From: CALCKU01 sp964534845
GTDB taxonomy: Bacteria; Pseudomonadota; Alphaproteobacteria; Caulobacterales; Maricaulaceae
Direction of reading: 5' to 3'
DNA length: 10,631 bases
NCBI GenBank assembly: GCA_964534845.1
Contig: CAZHPV010000079.1
Location: 1 to 10,631 of the forward strand
The stretch's first letter is position 1. Every line of letters begins with the position of its first letter. The translations under genes were made by a program, and so were the position numbers. The notes beneath the pieces are model-generated. The model was not told the DNA's origin, ran no database searches, and saw nothing but the letters and a program-made list of their open reading frames with translations. This document shows positions 1-7,051 of this stretch, in pieces.

Positions 1-2358
1 CTTTGGGATATGGGCCTAAAAGTCGGGCATTCTATACGTACAATCGACCAATCCATTTCGCTGGCAAAAGACGATCAGACCATTTTAACGGCCTTGCTGG
101 ATTTACGTTTTCTGAAAGGCGATAAGGATTTAGCCAAAGCGCTGTTTGCAAAGTTTCGTAAGGATGTCGCGAAAGGCAAGGGTCGGCGCTATATTTCTGG
201 CAAATTACAGGAAAGGGATGAGCGCCATGCTCGCGAAGGCAATTCACGCTATGTGATTGAGCCGAATATAAAAGAGGGCAAAGGCGGCTTAAGGGATTTA
301 CACGTCCTTTACTGGATCGCGCGTTTTCTTGATAGAAACGGCGAAATTACAGACCCGCAACGTGCCAGCGACTATGTCAAAATGGGGCTATTCGATAAAG
401 CCGCTGCCACACGGTTTGTCCGCGCGGCAGACTTTTTATGGCGCGCGCGTATCCATTTACATTACCATGCCGGACGCGCGACAGAAAGCCTTAGCTTCGA
501 TCACCAAACCGTCTTGTCACGAAAAATGGGGCAAGCCTCAGGACCGATTGAAGAAGCAGTCGAAAAATTCATGCGCGAATATTTCACGAATGCCCGGGAA
601 GTGGGTGCCTTGACGCGTATTGCCTGTGCCAAACTTGAATCTGATAATGCCATCTTATTGCCCAAAGGCATTGACCGGTTTTTACCCACTGCCCGCCGGC
701 AGATGAAGGAAGAGGGCTTTGTGACAGATCATGGGCGTCTAATGTTTGAAGACCCGATGCAAATTCGCGAAAATCCGGCTCTTATCATGCATTTGTTTGA
801 AGTGTCCGGCCGTTACAATCTTGACATTCACCCTGATGCCTTTTCTGCCATAAATTTCCGGCGAAACCTTATTGACACAGAGTTTAGGCGTGACCCTGAA
901 ATAGCCGGAATTTTCAAGACCATTCTGCTGGGCTCAAAGTCCCCCTATGCCCTGTTAAAGCTCATGAACGAGTCCGGCGTTTTAGGTCGCTATATGTTGG
1001 AATTTGGCGGCATTGTGGCGCGCACTCAATTCAATATGCACCATGCCTATACAGTGGATGAGCATACATTGCGCCTTGTACGCTATTTCCATGACCTGCT
1101 TATCGGTGATCTTGAGACAGATAACCCGGTTGCCACAAAAATTGCAAAAGAGTTTTCCGATACCCAAAAATACATACTCTATCTGACCTGCTTATTACAC
1201 GATACAGGCAAAGGTGTTGGAGATCAATGTATAGAGGGGGCGCGTCTGGCGCGCCGGGCCTGTAGGCGTCTGGGCGCAGATCAGGAAATTATAGAAAATG
1301 TTGCGTGGCTTGTACGCTCGCATCTGGACTTATCTGAAACCGCACAAAGACGCGATATTTCTGATCCGCAAACCATAAGAGAGTTTTGCGAACGGACCGG
1401 ATCGCTTGAGCGACTGGATATGTTATATGTTCTCACCATTGTCGATATTCGCGCGGTCGGGCCGGGCATATGGAATGACTGGAAGGGCGTATTACTCCGC
1501 GGTCTTCACGGTAATGCCCGCTCATATCTGACGGGTAATACAGACTTGGCGTCCTCGGCCAAAGCCGAAGCCATTAAAGCCCAGTTAAAAGACCGCCTGC
1601 CCGGGGATATGGCGCGCCGGATTGAACCCATAACGCAGGATTTAGGCGATAGCTATTGGACCGGTGCGACAATGGCCGATCTCATCCGTCATGCCCGTTT
1701 TTTTGATACCGTTAATTCACAAGATAGTCAGGCAACCCATACACAAACGCGGCGAGACAAGCCGCGCGACATCACCGAATTATGGATATTAACACAGGAC
1801 CGACCCGGCTTATTTGCCGATATAACGCTAGCGATCTCGGCGAGCGGCGCCTCTATTACCGGCGCGCGCGTCCATACGGGTAAAAATAAACGCGTTATGA
1901 ATATTTACTATCTGCAAAACCCGGACGGTCTGGCCTTTGGGCGTGACAGTGATAAAGCGCTAGACGTGTTAAACCGAAATGCGCATATGGCCGTAAATGG
2001 CAAGACGGAAACTCTGAAAATTCCTGAAACACTCAGCTCCAAACGCGCGGGCGCAATTCCGGTTAAAGCCCGGGTTAAATTTATACAAAATATGCGCGAT
2101 GACGTCACCATTATCGAAATTATTGGTCGGGACCGGCCGGGCTTGCTCTACGCGCTGGCAACAAGTCTACGCGAGGCCAAGCTAGATATCCTTTCTGCCC
2201 ATATCGAAAATGTCGGAGAAAAAGCGATTGACGCTTTTTATATACGGCCACAAGACGGTGAACGCCTTACACCCAAACGTCAGAAAATCATTAAATCCCA
2301 ACTCATGGCCGTACTTGAACCCGCATCAAAAACTGCCGGCCAGAAAATTTCTGCCTAG
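1..2358 (+). CDS. glnD: Bifunctional uridylyltransferase/uridylyl-removing enzyme GlnD, 5'-truncated by the window edge
   Basis: GlnD adds UMP to PII proteins when glutamine is low and removes it when glutamine is high, so it is the cytoplasmic nitrogen sensor. The reading frame is open from base 1 (Leu-Trp-Asp before the Met at 10), and LWDMGLKVGHS matches the family interior. The real start and the nucleotidyltransferase GSFGR-type motif therefore lie upstream; 785 residues remain of the usual 900-940. Visible here are KEGKGGLRDLH; the HD domain with VDEH (His355 of the fragment), HDTGKG (His400-Asp401) and VDIRAVG (Asp482); then two C-terminal ACT domains at about 593-660 and 702-775, each with a D-R-P-G-L glutamine-sensing signature. 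Two histidines that I expect in the HD region are replaced (DHS to DQC, HH to SH). murJ follows after 2 nt, suggesting cotranscription. Identification is secure. Confidence 0.96.
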   Translation, partial: LWDMGLKVGHSIRTIDQSISLAKDDQTILTALLDLRFLKGDKDLAKALFAKFRKDVAKGKGRRYISGKLQERDERHAREGNSRYVIEPNIKEGKGGLRDLHVLYWIARFLDRNGEITDPQRASDYVKMGLFDKAAATRFVRAADFLWRARIHLHYHAGRATESLSFDHQTVLSRKMGQASGPIEEAVEKFMREYFTNAREVGALTRIACAKLESDNAILLPKGIDRFLPTARRQMKEEGFVTDHGRLMFEDPMQIRENPALIMHLFEVSGRYNLDIHPDAFSAINFRRNLIDTEFRRDPEIAGIFKTILLGSKSPYALLKLMNESGVLGRYMLEFGGIVARTQFNMHHAYTVDEHTLRLVRYFHDLLIGDLETDNPVATKIAKEFSDTQKYILYLTCLLHDTGKGVGDQCIEGARLARRACRRLGADQEIIENVAWLVRSHLDLSETAQRRDISDPQTIREFCERTGSLERLDMLYVLTIVDIRAVGPGIWNDWKGVLLRGLHGNARSYLTGNTDLASSAKAEAIKAQLKDRLPGDMARRIEPITQDLGDSYWTGATMADLIRHARFFDTVNSQDSQATHTQTRRDKPRDITELWILTQDRPGLFADITLAISASGASITGARVHTGKNKRVMNIYYLQNPDGLAFGRDSDKALDVLNRNAHMAVNGKTETLKIPETLSSKRAGAIPVKARVKFIQNMRDDVTIIEIIGRDRPGLLYALATSLREAKLDILSAHIENVGEKAIDAFYIRPQDGERLTPKRQKIIKSQLMAVLEPASKTAGQKISA

Positions 2359-2360
2359 CC

Positions 2361-3935
2361 ATGCGATTAGTTAAATCCACAGCCATTATCGGTGCGATGA
2401 CACTCGTTAGCCGTATTTTGGGCTTAGTACGCGATATATTGCTGGCGGCCTGTCTGGGCGCGGGGCTTGTAAATGATGCCTTTATCACAGCTATAAAACT
2501 GCCCAATCTCTTTCGCCGAATGTTTGCCGAAGGTGCTTTTAACGCTGCCTTTGTCCCACTATATGCCAGACGGCTGGAAGGCGAAGGCGAGGGGTCTGCT
2601 GCCCAATTTGCCGGGGAAGCCTTTAGTGGACTTTTCTTTCTTGTCGCACTCATCGTTATTTTATTTCAACTTACCATGCCCATTAGCCTTAATCTGATTG
2701 GCGGTGGATTAGGAAAAGTCGCCACAGGGCCAGACGGCTTGGTTCCTTATGACCTCGCTGTGCTTTATGCCCGCCTGACAATGCCCTATCTCTTGCTTAT
2801 GTCGATCGCGGCTTTGTTCTCCGGCATGCTGAATACAAAAAACTATTTTGCCGTCGCAGCCTTTATTCCCGCCTTATTAAACTTTGTCTGGATCGGCATT
2901 ATGGCCACGCAAGGCGTGCTGGGACTTTCACCAAAAACGCTTGCGCTTTATCTGTCCGCTGGCATGACGTTTTCAGGCCTGTTACAAGTGGGATGCCTGA
3001 TTTACGCCCTCAAACGTGCCGGTCTCGCCCTGCCCCTAAAGTGGCCTAAAATCACACCAGGGGTGAAACGACTTTTTACCTTGGGTATTCCGGGGTTTAT
3101 CGCCGCCGGAATCACCCAACTTAACTTGCTTGTTACGCATAATATCGCAACATTACAGCCCGGTGCACCGAGCTGGCTCTATTATTCTGACCGTCTTTAT
3201 CAACTGCCCCTTGGCATGATTGGCATTGCCCTGGGTATTGCTCTGCTACCCAGCCTTGCCCGTAGCCTACGCGCTAACCGGGACAGTGAGGCCATGACAA
3301 CATTGAACCGGGCCACCGAAATTGCCGCCTTCTTAACACTCCCCGCAGCCTGCGCCCTCTTTATTATGCCAGAGTTTTTAATCTCGACATTTTTTGAACG
3401 CGGTAAATTCACATCTCAGGACAGCTTACAGGCCGCCAAGGCCTTGCGCATGTTTGCCTTAGGGTTACCTGCCTTTGTTTTAATCAAGATTTTAACACCG
3501 ACCTTCTTTGCCAGAGAAGATACAAAAACGCCCATGTTTTTTGCTATTCTGTCTGCTTTGGTCAATATCGTTCTGGGCTTCTTGCTCTTTTTTACCATCG
3601 GGTTTTACGGTCTGGCTTTGGCGACCACACTCGCGGCATGGAGCAATGTCGCCTGTTTGGCAATCGCCCAAAAACGCCGTGGTCATTTTAAAATGGACGG
3701 GCGCTTACTCACCAATCTACCTAGAATTCTTACTGCCTCTTTGCTGATGGGGGCCGCACTGGTTTTTCTACAAAAAAACGCCGCTCTTTACATAAGAGGA
3801 TCCATGTTGTGGGATTATCTCGTTCTATTTATAGTCTGCGGGCTTGGCGGGCTTATTTATGTTTTACTGTCTGCTCTTTTTAGAATATTTGATCTGAGAG
3901 AACTAAAAGACGTATTAAAAAAGTCAGATGGCTGA
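2361..3935 (+). CDS. murJ: Lipid II flippase MurJ (MviN)
   Basis: MurJ moves the peptidoglycan precursor lipid II across the inner membrane. The product has 524 residues and is hydrophobic throughout, consistent with the 14 membrane helices of the MOP-superfamily MurJ group. The N-terminus carries the family signature SRILGLVRD followed by KLPNLFRRMFAEGAF. Arg18, Arg24 and Arg52 fall at the same numbers as the essential cavity arginines of E. coli MurJ, and Arg278 in YYSDRLYQLPLG corresponds to E. coli Arg270. The start ATG lies 2 nt after the glnD stop and has no evident Shine-Dalgarno sequence, so translation is probably coupled to glnD termination. The glnD-murJ pair is common in Alphaproteobacteria. 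No truncation or missing key residue is seen. Confidence 0.97.
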   Translation: MRLVKSTAIIGAMTLVSRILGLVRDILLAACLGAGLVNDAFITAIKLPNLFRRMFAEGAFNAAFVPLYARRLEGEGEGSAAQFAGEAFSGLFFLVALIVILFQLTMPISLNLIGGGLGKVATGPDGLVPYDLAVLYARLTMPYLLLMSIAALFSGMLNTKNYFAVAAFIPALLNFVWIGIMATQGVLGLSPKTLALYLSAGMTFSGLLQVGCLIYALKRAGLALPLKWPKITPGVKRLFTLGIPGFIAAGITQLNLLVTHNIATLQPGAPSWLYYSDRLYQLPLGMIGIALGIALLPSLARSLRANRDSEAMTTLNRATEIAAFLTLPAACALFIMPEFLISTFFERGKFTSQDSLQAAKALRMFALGLPAFVLIKILTPTFFAREDTKTPMFFAILSALVNIVLGFLLFFTIGFYGLALATTLAAWSNVACLAIAQKRRGHFKMDGRLLTNLPRILTASLLMGAALVFLQKNAALYIRGSMLWDYLVLFIVCGLGGLIYVLLSALFRIFDLRELKDVLKKSDG

Positions 3936-4004
3936 TCGCTATTGTCACAGCGTAAAGCTAGCGCTTGTTATTGTCGTCGTGCCTGCTAAAAGCGCCTCGC
4001 AAAT

Positions 4005-4009
4005 AAAGG
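4005..4009 (+). promoter_or_regulatory. Ribosome binding site of trpS
   Basis: AAAGG ends 8 nt before the ATG at 4018 and supports that start. The 82-nt gap between murJ and trpS shows no convincing promoter or terminator by eye. Confidence 0.6.
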
Positions 4010-4017
4010 CTTAAACT

Positions 4018-5049
4018 ATGAGTGATGCCCCACAACCCTATAAAGGCCCGGACCGCGTCTTTTCAGGCGTGCAACCGTCTGGATCCTTACACCTCGGAAA
4101 TTATCTGGGCGCGTTGAAAAAATTCGTCGCCTTGCAAAAGGCATATGAATGCGTGTTTTGCATTGTTGATCTGCACGCCATTACCGTCTGGCAAGACCCC
4201 AAAACACTTGCCGGGCAAACCCGTGAAATTGCCGCCGCTTTTCTGGCCTCGGGCATCGATCCGAAAAAAGCGATTGTCTACAATCAATCTTCTGTGCGTG
4301 CCCATACAGAGCTAGCGTGGTATTTTAATTGTGTCGCCCGTATTGGCTGGCTTAACCGTATGACGCAATTTAAGGACAAGGCCGGAAAAAATTCCGAAAA
4401 AATGTCTGTCGGTCTTTATGACTACCCCGTCTTACAAGCCGCCGATATTCTTGCCTTTAAAGGCACGCATGTTCCTGTTGGCGAAGACCAGAAACAACAT
4501 TTGGAACTCTCGCGCGATATTGCCGCCAAATTTAATAATGATTTCTCCGCCCCCGGATTTTTCCCGCTGCCCGAGCCTGTAATACAAGGGCCGGGGGCGC
4601 GGATTATGTCATTACGGGACGGTTCTAAAAAAATGTCGAAATCCGATCCGTCGGATAATTCCCGTATCAATCTGACCGATAATGCTGATGAAATTGCCAA
4701 GAAAATCCGCAAGGCCAAAACAGATGCCGGCGAATTTCCAGCAGAGATTAAAGAGCTGGAAGGGCGGCCCGAAATTGCCAATCTTGTCGGTATTTATGCG
4801 GCTTTGTCGGAACAAAGCGACGCGCAAGTCCTAAGCCAATATGCCGGGCAAGGCTTTGGCGGTTTTAAATCCGATCTGGCCGAACTTGCTGTTGAAACCT
4901 TAACGCCTATCACAAGCCTTATGGCCCGTTATCTGTCCGACCCGGACGAGCTTGACCGTATTTTGGCAAATGCTGGCGACCGGGCCGCAGCAATCGCTGA
5001 TCCCATTGTCGCAGATGTCAGACGCATTATCGGCTTTAGTGGAGCCTAA
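4018..5049 (+). CDS. trpS: Tryptophanyl-tRNA synthetase
   Basis: A class I aminoacyl-tRNA synthetase that charges tRNA-Trp with tryptophan in the cytoplasm using ATP. The 343 residues match the normal bacterial length. The HIGH-type ATP-binding motif appears as PSGSLHLGNYLGA at residues 20-32, and the KMSKS loop is intact at 205-209. Between them are typical TrpS segments, including the DLHAITV stretch, GLYDYPVLQAADIL, and VGEDQKQHLELSRDIA. The start at 4018 is supported by AAAGG upstream and by a homologous N-terminus. The stop is 1 nt before the next start, so trpS and the copper-binding lipoprotein gene are probably cotranscribed. Nothing unusual is seen in the protein. Confidence 0.97.
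   Translation: MSDAPQPYKGPDRVFSGVQPSGSLHLGNYLGALKKFVALQKAYECVFCIVDLHAITVWQDPKTLAGQTREIAAAFLASGIDPKKAIVYNQSSVRAHTELAWYFNCVARIGWLNRMTQFKDKAGKNSEKMSVGLYDYPVLQAADILAFKGTHVPVGEDQKQHLELSRDIAAKFNNDFSAPGFFPLPEPVIQGPGARIMSLRDGSKKMSKSDPSDNSRINLTDNADEIAKKIRKAKTDAGEFPAEIKELEGRPEIANLVGIYAALSEQSDAQVLSQYAGQGFGGFKSDLAELAVETLTPITSLMARYLSDPDELDRILANAGDRAAAIADPIVADVRRIIGFSGA
5041..5044 (+). promoter_or_regulatory. Ribosome binding site that fixes the PCu(A)C lipoprotein start
   Basis: GGAG, lying inside the last trpS codons, is followed by a 6-nt spacer and the ATG at 5051. This favours 5051 over the upstream in-frame start at 4952, which would add 33 residues in front of the signal peptide. Confidence 0.7.
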
Positions 5050-5050
5050 A

Positions 5051-5677
5051 ATGACGTCGCCTTTACACTCTTTTGCCAGACTTCATCTTGGCGCGTTCTT
5101 TTTTGCCCTGACAGCATGCGCGCCCGTGAGTACGGATATAAATCCGGACGCCGCTACAGACAAAACCATAGTGCAAAGCCCGCAGCTAGCGGCGAAGCCG
5201 GAACTCAGCATTACCCAAGGCGTGGTTAATCCCCCATTTCCCGGTCGGGATATAGCCGCAGGGTATTTCACGCTTGAAAATACTGGCGGGCCTGACAGGC
5301 TTTTATCTGCACGCAGCCCGGTTAGCCAAAAGGTCGAGCTTCATACCCATATTAAAGATGACGGGATTATGCGTATGCGCCGCATAGAAGCTATTAATAT
5401 CGGAGCCGGTGAAATATTGACGTTTGAACCGGGCGGGTATCATCTCATGTTTTTTGGCACGGATATTCCGCAAGACCAAAATCAAACGGAGATTACGCTT
5501 ATATTTGAAAATTCCGGCGAAATGACCTTCACGGCCCCTATTAAGGACAAAGCCGCTCAAGGCACGGGGTCAGGAACCGGATCTGGCACAGGGTCAGGAA
5601 CGGGTTCAGGAACAGGCTCAGGAACAGGCTCTGGCACGCAAGGCCCAAATACTGCCGAGGGCAAGCCCCATCACTGA
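5051..5677 (+). CDS. Lipoprotein with PCu(A)C copper-chaperone domain and GTGS-repeat tail
   Basis: Likely a periplasm-facing lipoprotein that binds Cu(I), a family often linked to copper delivery to cytochrome oxidase. The 208-residue product starts with a signal sequence and a lipobox LTAC, making Cys23 the predicted lipidated residue. The PCu(A)C motif is complete: His98, then ten residues, Met109, then 21 residues, His131-Leu-Met133, within ELHTHIKDDGIMRM and PGGYHLM. Residues 171-196 are 6.5 copies of Gly-Thr-Gly-Ser, probably a flexible linker or tail, and the protein ends in His-His. The chosen start has a good ribosome binding site, lies 1 nt after trpS and puts the signal peptide at the N-terminus. 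No Sco or oxidase genes are nearby, so the client is unknown. Domain assignment is firm; the role in oxidase assembly is inferred from the family. Confidence 0.92.
   Translation: MTSPLHSFARLHLGAFFFALTACAPVSTDINPDAATDKTIVQSPQLAAKPELSITQGVVNPPFPGRDIAAGYFTLENTGGPDRLLSARSPVSQKVELHTHIKDDGIMRMRRIEAINIGAGEILTFEPGGYHLMFFGTDIPQDQNQTEITLIFENSGEMTFTAPIKDKAAQGTGSGTGSGTGSGTGSGTGSGTGSGTQGPNTAEGKPHH
5561..5638 (+). repeat. 12-bp tandem repeat encoding Gly-Thr-Gly-Ser, 6.5 copies
   Basis: Six 12-bp units begin at 5561, 5573, 5585, 5597, 5609 and 5621, followed by a half unit ending at 5638. The first is GGCACGGGGTCA and the fifth GGAACAGGCTCA. All differences between units fall at third codon positions of the lipoprotein frame and are synonymous. 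Confidence 0.95.
5657..5661 (+). promoter_or_regulatory. Possible ribosome binding site for an upstream non-canonical rsmB start
   Basis: GAGGG is followed by an 8-nt spacer and an ATC codon at 5670 in the rsmB frame. It could serve a rare ATC start, but this rests only on spacing and on the missing RsmB N-terminus. A CTG at 5652 with AAGG at 5640-5643 is an alternative. Confidence 0.25.
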
Positions 5678-5732
5678 CATAGCCCCCAAAAGCGCAAATG
5701 CCCGCCTTGTCGCGGCGCACGCCATCGTCCTT

Positions 5733-6977
5733 GTGCTGACAAAACAACTCCCGCTTGAAACAGCCTTATCCCAACAAGAGGCGCATAAAGCTCTGTCCGG
5801 GCGGGACCGTGCCTTTGCCCGCCTGATTGCAGCAACGACATTGCGGCGTCTGGGCCAAATTGAAGGTGCGTTAAAACCCTATATTAAGCAAAGGCCACCC
5901 GCTCTGATTATGGCCTTGTTACAAAGCGGGGCCGCGCAGCTTATCTATCTGGACACACCCGTACATGCCGCTGTCGGGGAAACGGTTAAAATCTTTAAAT
6001 CCCGTCCTAATCTAAAAGGGTTTTCAGGCATGGCCAATGCCGTTTTGCGCCGGGTGAGCGAAAATGGTAAAAAACTGGCCGCCCATATTGCCCCGCAGGA
6101 AAATATACCGAAATGGCTTAGGCGCTCATGGGAAGATAGTTATGGCCGCACGATAACCCGAAAAATGGCGCTCGCCTTATTGGCTGACCCCCCGCTGGAT
6201 ATAAGCGTCAAAAAGGACCCGGAACTCTGGGCTAAAAAACTCGAAGCCGAGTACCTGCCCGGCGGCACCCTACGGCGCCCCAAAATAGGCGATGTGAGTG
6301 CCCTGCCCGGCTTTTCTGAAGGCGAATGGTGGGCGCAAGACATTGCCGCCAGCCTCCCTGCAAAACTCTGGGGACCTCTTGAGGGGCAATCCGTTCTGGA
6401 TATGTGCGCCGCCCCGGGCGGTAAAACACTCCAATTAGCCACGGCAGGCGCACAGGTTACAGCCATTGATCGTTCGGAACGACGGGCAAAACGCATATCT
6501 GAAAATTTGGCACGCACCGGTTTGGAGGCCGATATTATTATTTCGGATGCCTTGGATTACAGCCCCGAGACTATCTTATTTGATAAGATACTCCTTGATG
6601 CGCCCTGTAGCGCCACAGGCACATTCCGGCGACATCCTGACGTGATTTACAATAAAACCCCCAAAGATATAGAGGCTTTAGCTAAAATTCAGGACACTTT
6701 ATTGGAGAAAGCGGCCTCTCTGGTTCGCCCCGGAGGGGAAATTATCTATTGTACCTGCTCATTACAGCCAGAAGAAGGGGAAGACAGGGTACTGCAATTT
6801 CTCCAAAACATGCCAGATTTTCGCCTTATTCCTATTTTAGCGGATAGCTGGTCAGACCTTGAAATGCAGCATAGCACGGAAGGGTTTGTAAGGAGTTTTC
6901 CGCACTTTCTCTCTGATAGAGGCGGTATGGACGGCTTCTTTATTGCACGAATAATTCGCAATAATAGCAGTTTGTAA
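5733..6977 (+). CDS. rsmB: 16S rRNA (cytosine-967-C5)-methyltransferase RsmB; N-terminus probably extends upstream
   Basis: RsmB uses S-adenosylmethionine to methylate C967 of 16S rRNA. Counted from the GTG at 5733 there are 414 residues. The N-terminal part resembles the NusB-like RNA-binding domain. The C-terminal Rossmann methyltransferase domain shows motif I VLDMCAAPGGKT (from residue 221), motif IV DAPCSATGTFRRHPD with Cys292, and motif VI YCTCSLQPEEGE with catalytic Cys342; GMDGFFIARI closes the protein. The frame is open back to 5526, and the residues just upstream of the GTG (ARLVAAHAIVLVL) align well with the first RsmB helix, so 5733 is probably too short. No ATG, GTG or other TTG lies in that open stretch; CTG (5652) or ATC (5670) are the candidates. 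An ATC start would overlap the previous gene by 8 nt. The product is sure; the start is not. Confidence 0.93.
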   Translation: MLTKQLPLETALSQQEAHKALSGRDRAFARLIAATTLRRLGQIEGALKPYIKQRPPALIMALLQSGAAQLIYLDTPVHAAVGETVKIFKSRPNLKGFSGMANAVLRRVSENGKKLAAHIAPQENIPKWLRRSWEDSYGRTITRKMALALLADPPLDISVKKDPELWAKKLEAEYLPGGTLRRPKIGDVSALPGFSEGEWWAQDIAASLPAKLWGPLEGQSVLDMCAAPGGKTLQLATAGAQVTAIDRSERRAKRISENLARTGLEADIIISDALDYSPETILFDKILLDAPCSATGTFRRHPDVIYNKTPKDIEALAKIQDTLLEKAASLVRPGGEIIYCTCSLQPEEGEDRVLQFLQNMPDFRLIPILADSWSDLEMQHSTEGFVRSFPHFLSDRGGMDGFFIARIIRNNSSL

Positions 6978-6996
6978 AGAGATCATTCATCTTTAC
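6974..6996. repeat. Inverted repeat at the end of rsmB
   Basis: GTAAAGA (6974-6980) and TCTTTAC (6990-6996) are perfect 7-bp arms around a 9-nt loop, and they include the rsmB stop codon. No T run follows, so it is not a standard intrinsic terminator. It may be an operator or mRNA hairpin ahead of the next lipoprotein gene, or chance in an AT-rich stretch. Confidence 0.45.
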
Positions 6997-7039
6997 TTGG
7001 TCTAATTCTTGCAACGATTCGGCACAAATGTTTCAAAAT

Positions 7040-7045
7040 AGGAGG
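7040..7045 (+). promoter_or_regulatory. Strong ribosome binding site of the Cys-module lipoprotein
   Basis: AGGAGG, a perfect anti-Shine-Dalgarno match, stands 6 nt before the ATG at 7052. It is the strongest ribosome binding site in the window. It selects 7052 over the in-frame ATG at 7028, which lies upstream of this site. Confidence 0.85.
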
Positions 7046-7051
7046 CTCACA

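Noticed and set aside
2303..2653. Minus-strand open frames of 60-125 codons opposite glnD, murJ, trpS, rsmB and the heparinase-like gene (the longest at 6140-6517)
   Set aside because: They lie opposite well-identified genes, lack ribosome binding sites and recognisable motifs, and reflect codon bias of the plus-strand genes.
3936..4017. Promoter for trpS using TTGTCA at 3942-3947
   Set aside because: The -35-like hexamer is good but no acceptable -10 lies 16-18 nt downstream, so I do not call a promoter.
4952..5050. Longer start for the PCu(A)C lipoprotein, overlapping trpS
   Set aside because: The extra 33 residues would precede the signal peptide, while the ATG at 5051 has GGAG at a 6-nt spacing and gives a normal lipoprotein N-terminus.
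5698..5739. ATG at 5698 as a start for rsmB
   Set aside because: It is in a different frame and reaches a stop after 13 codons, so it cannot start rsmB.
7001..7006. TCTAAT as a -10 element for the Cys-module lipoprotein
   Set aside because: It matches five of six -10 positions, but no -35 is present at a workable distance. It is mentioned only as a possible start region.
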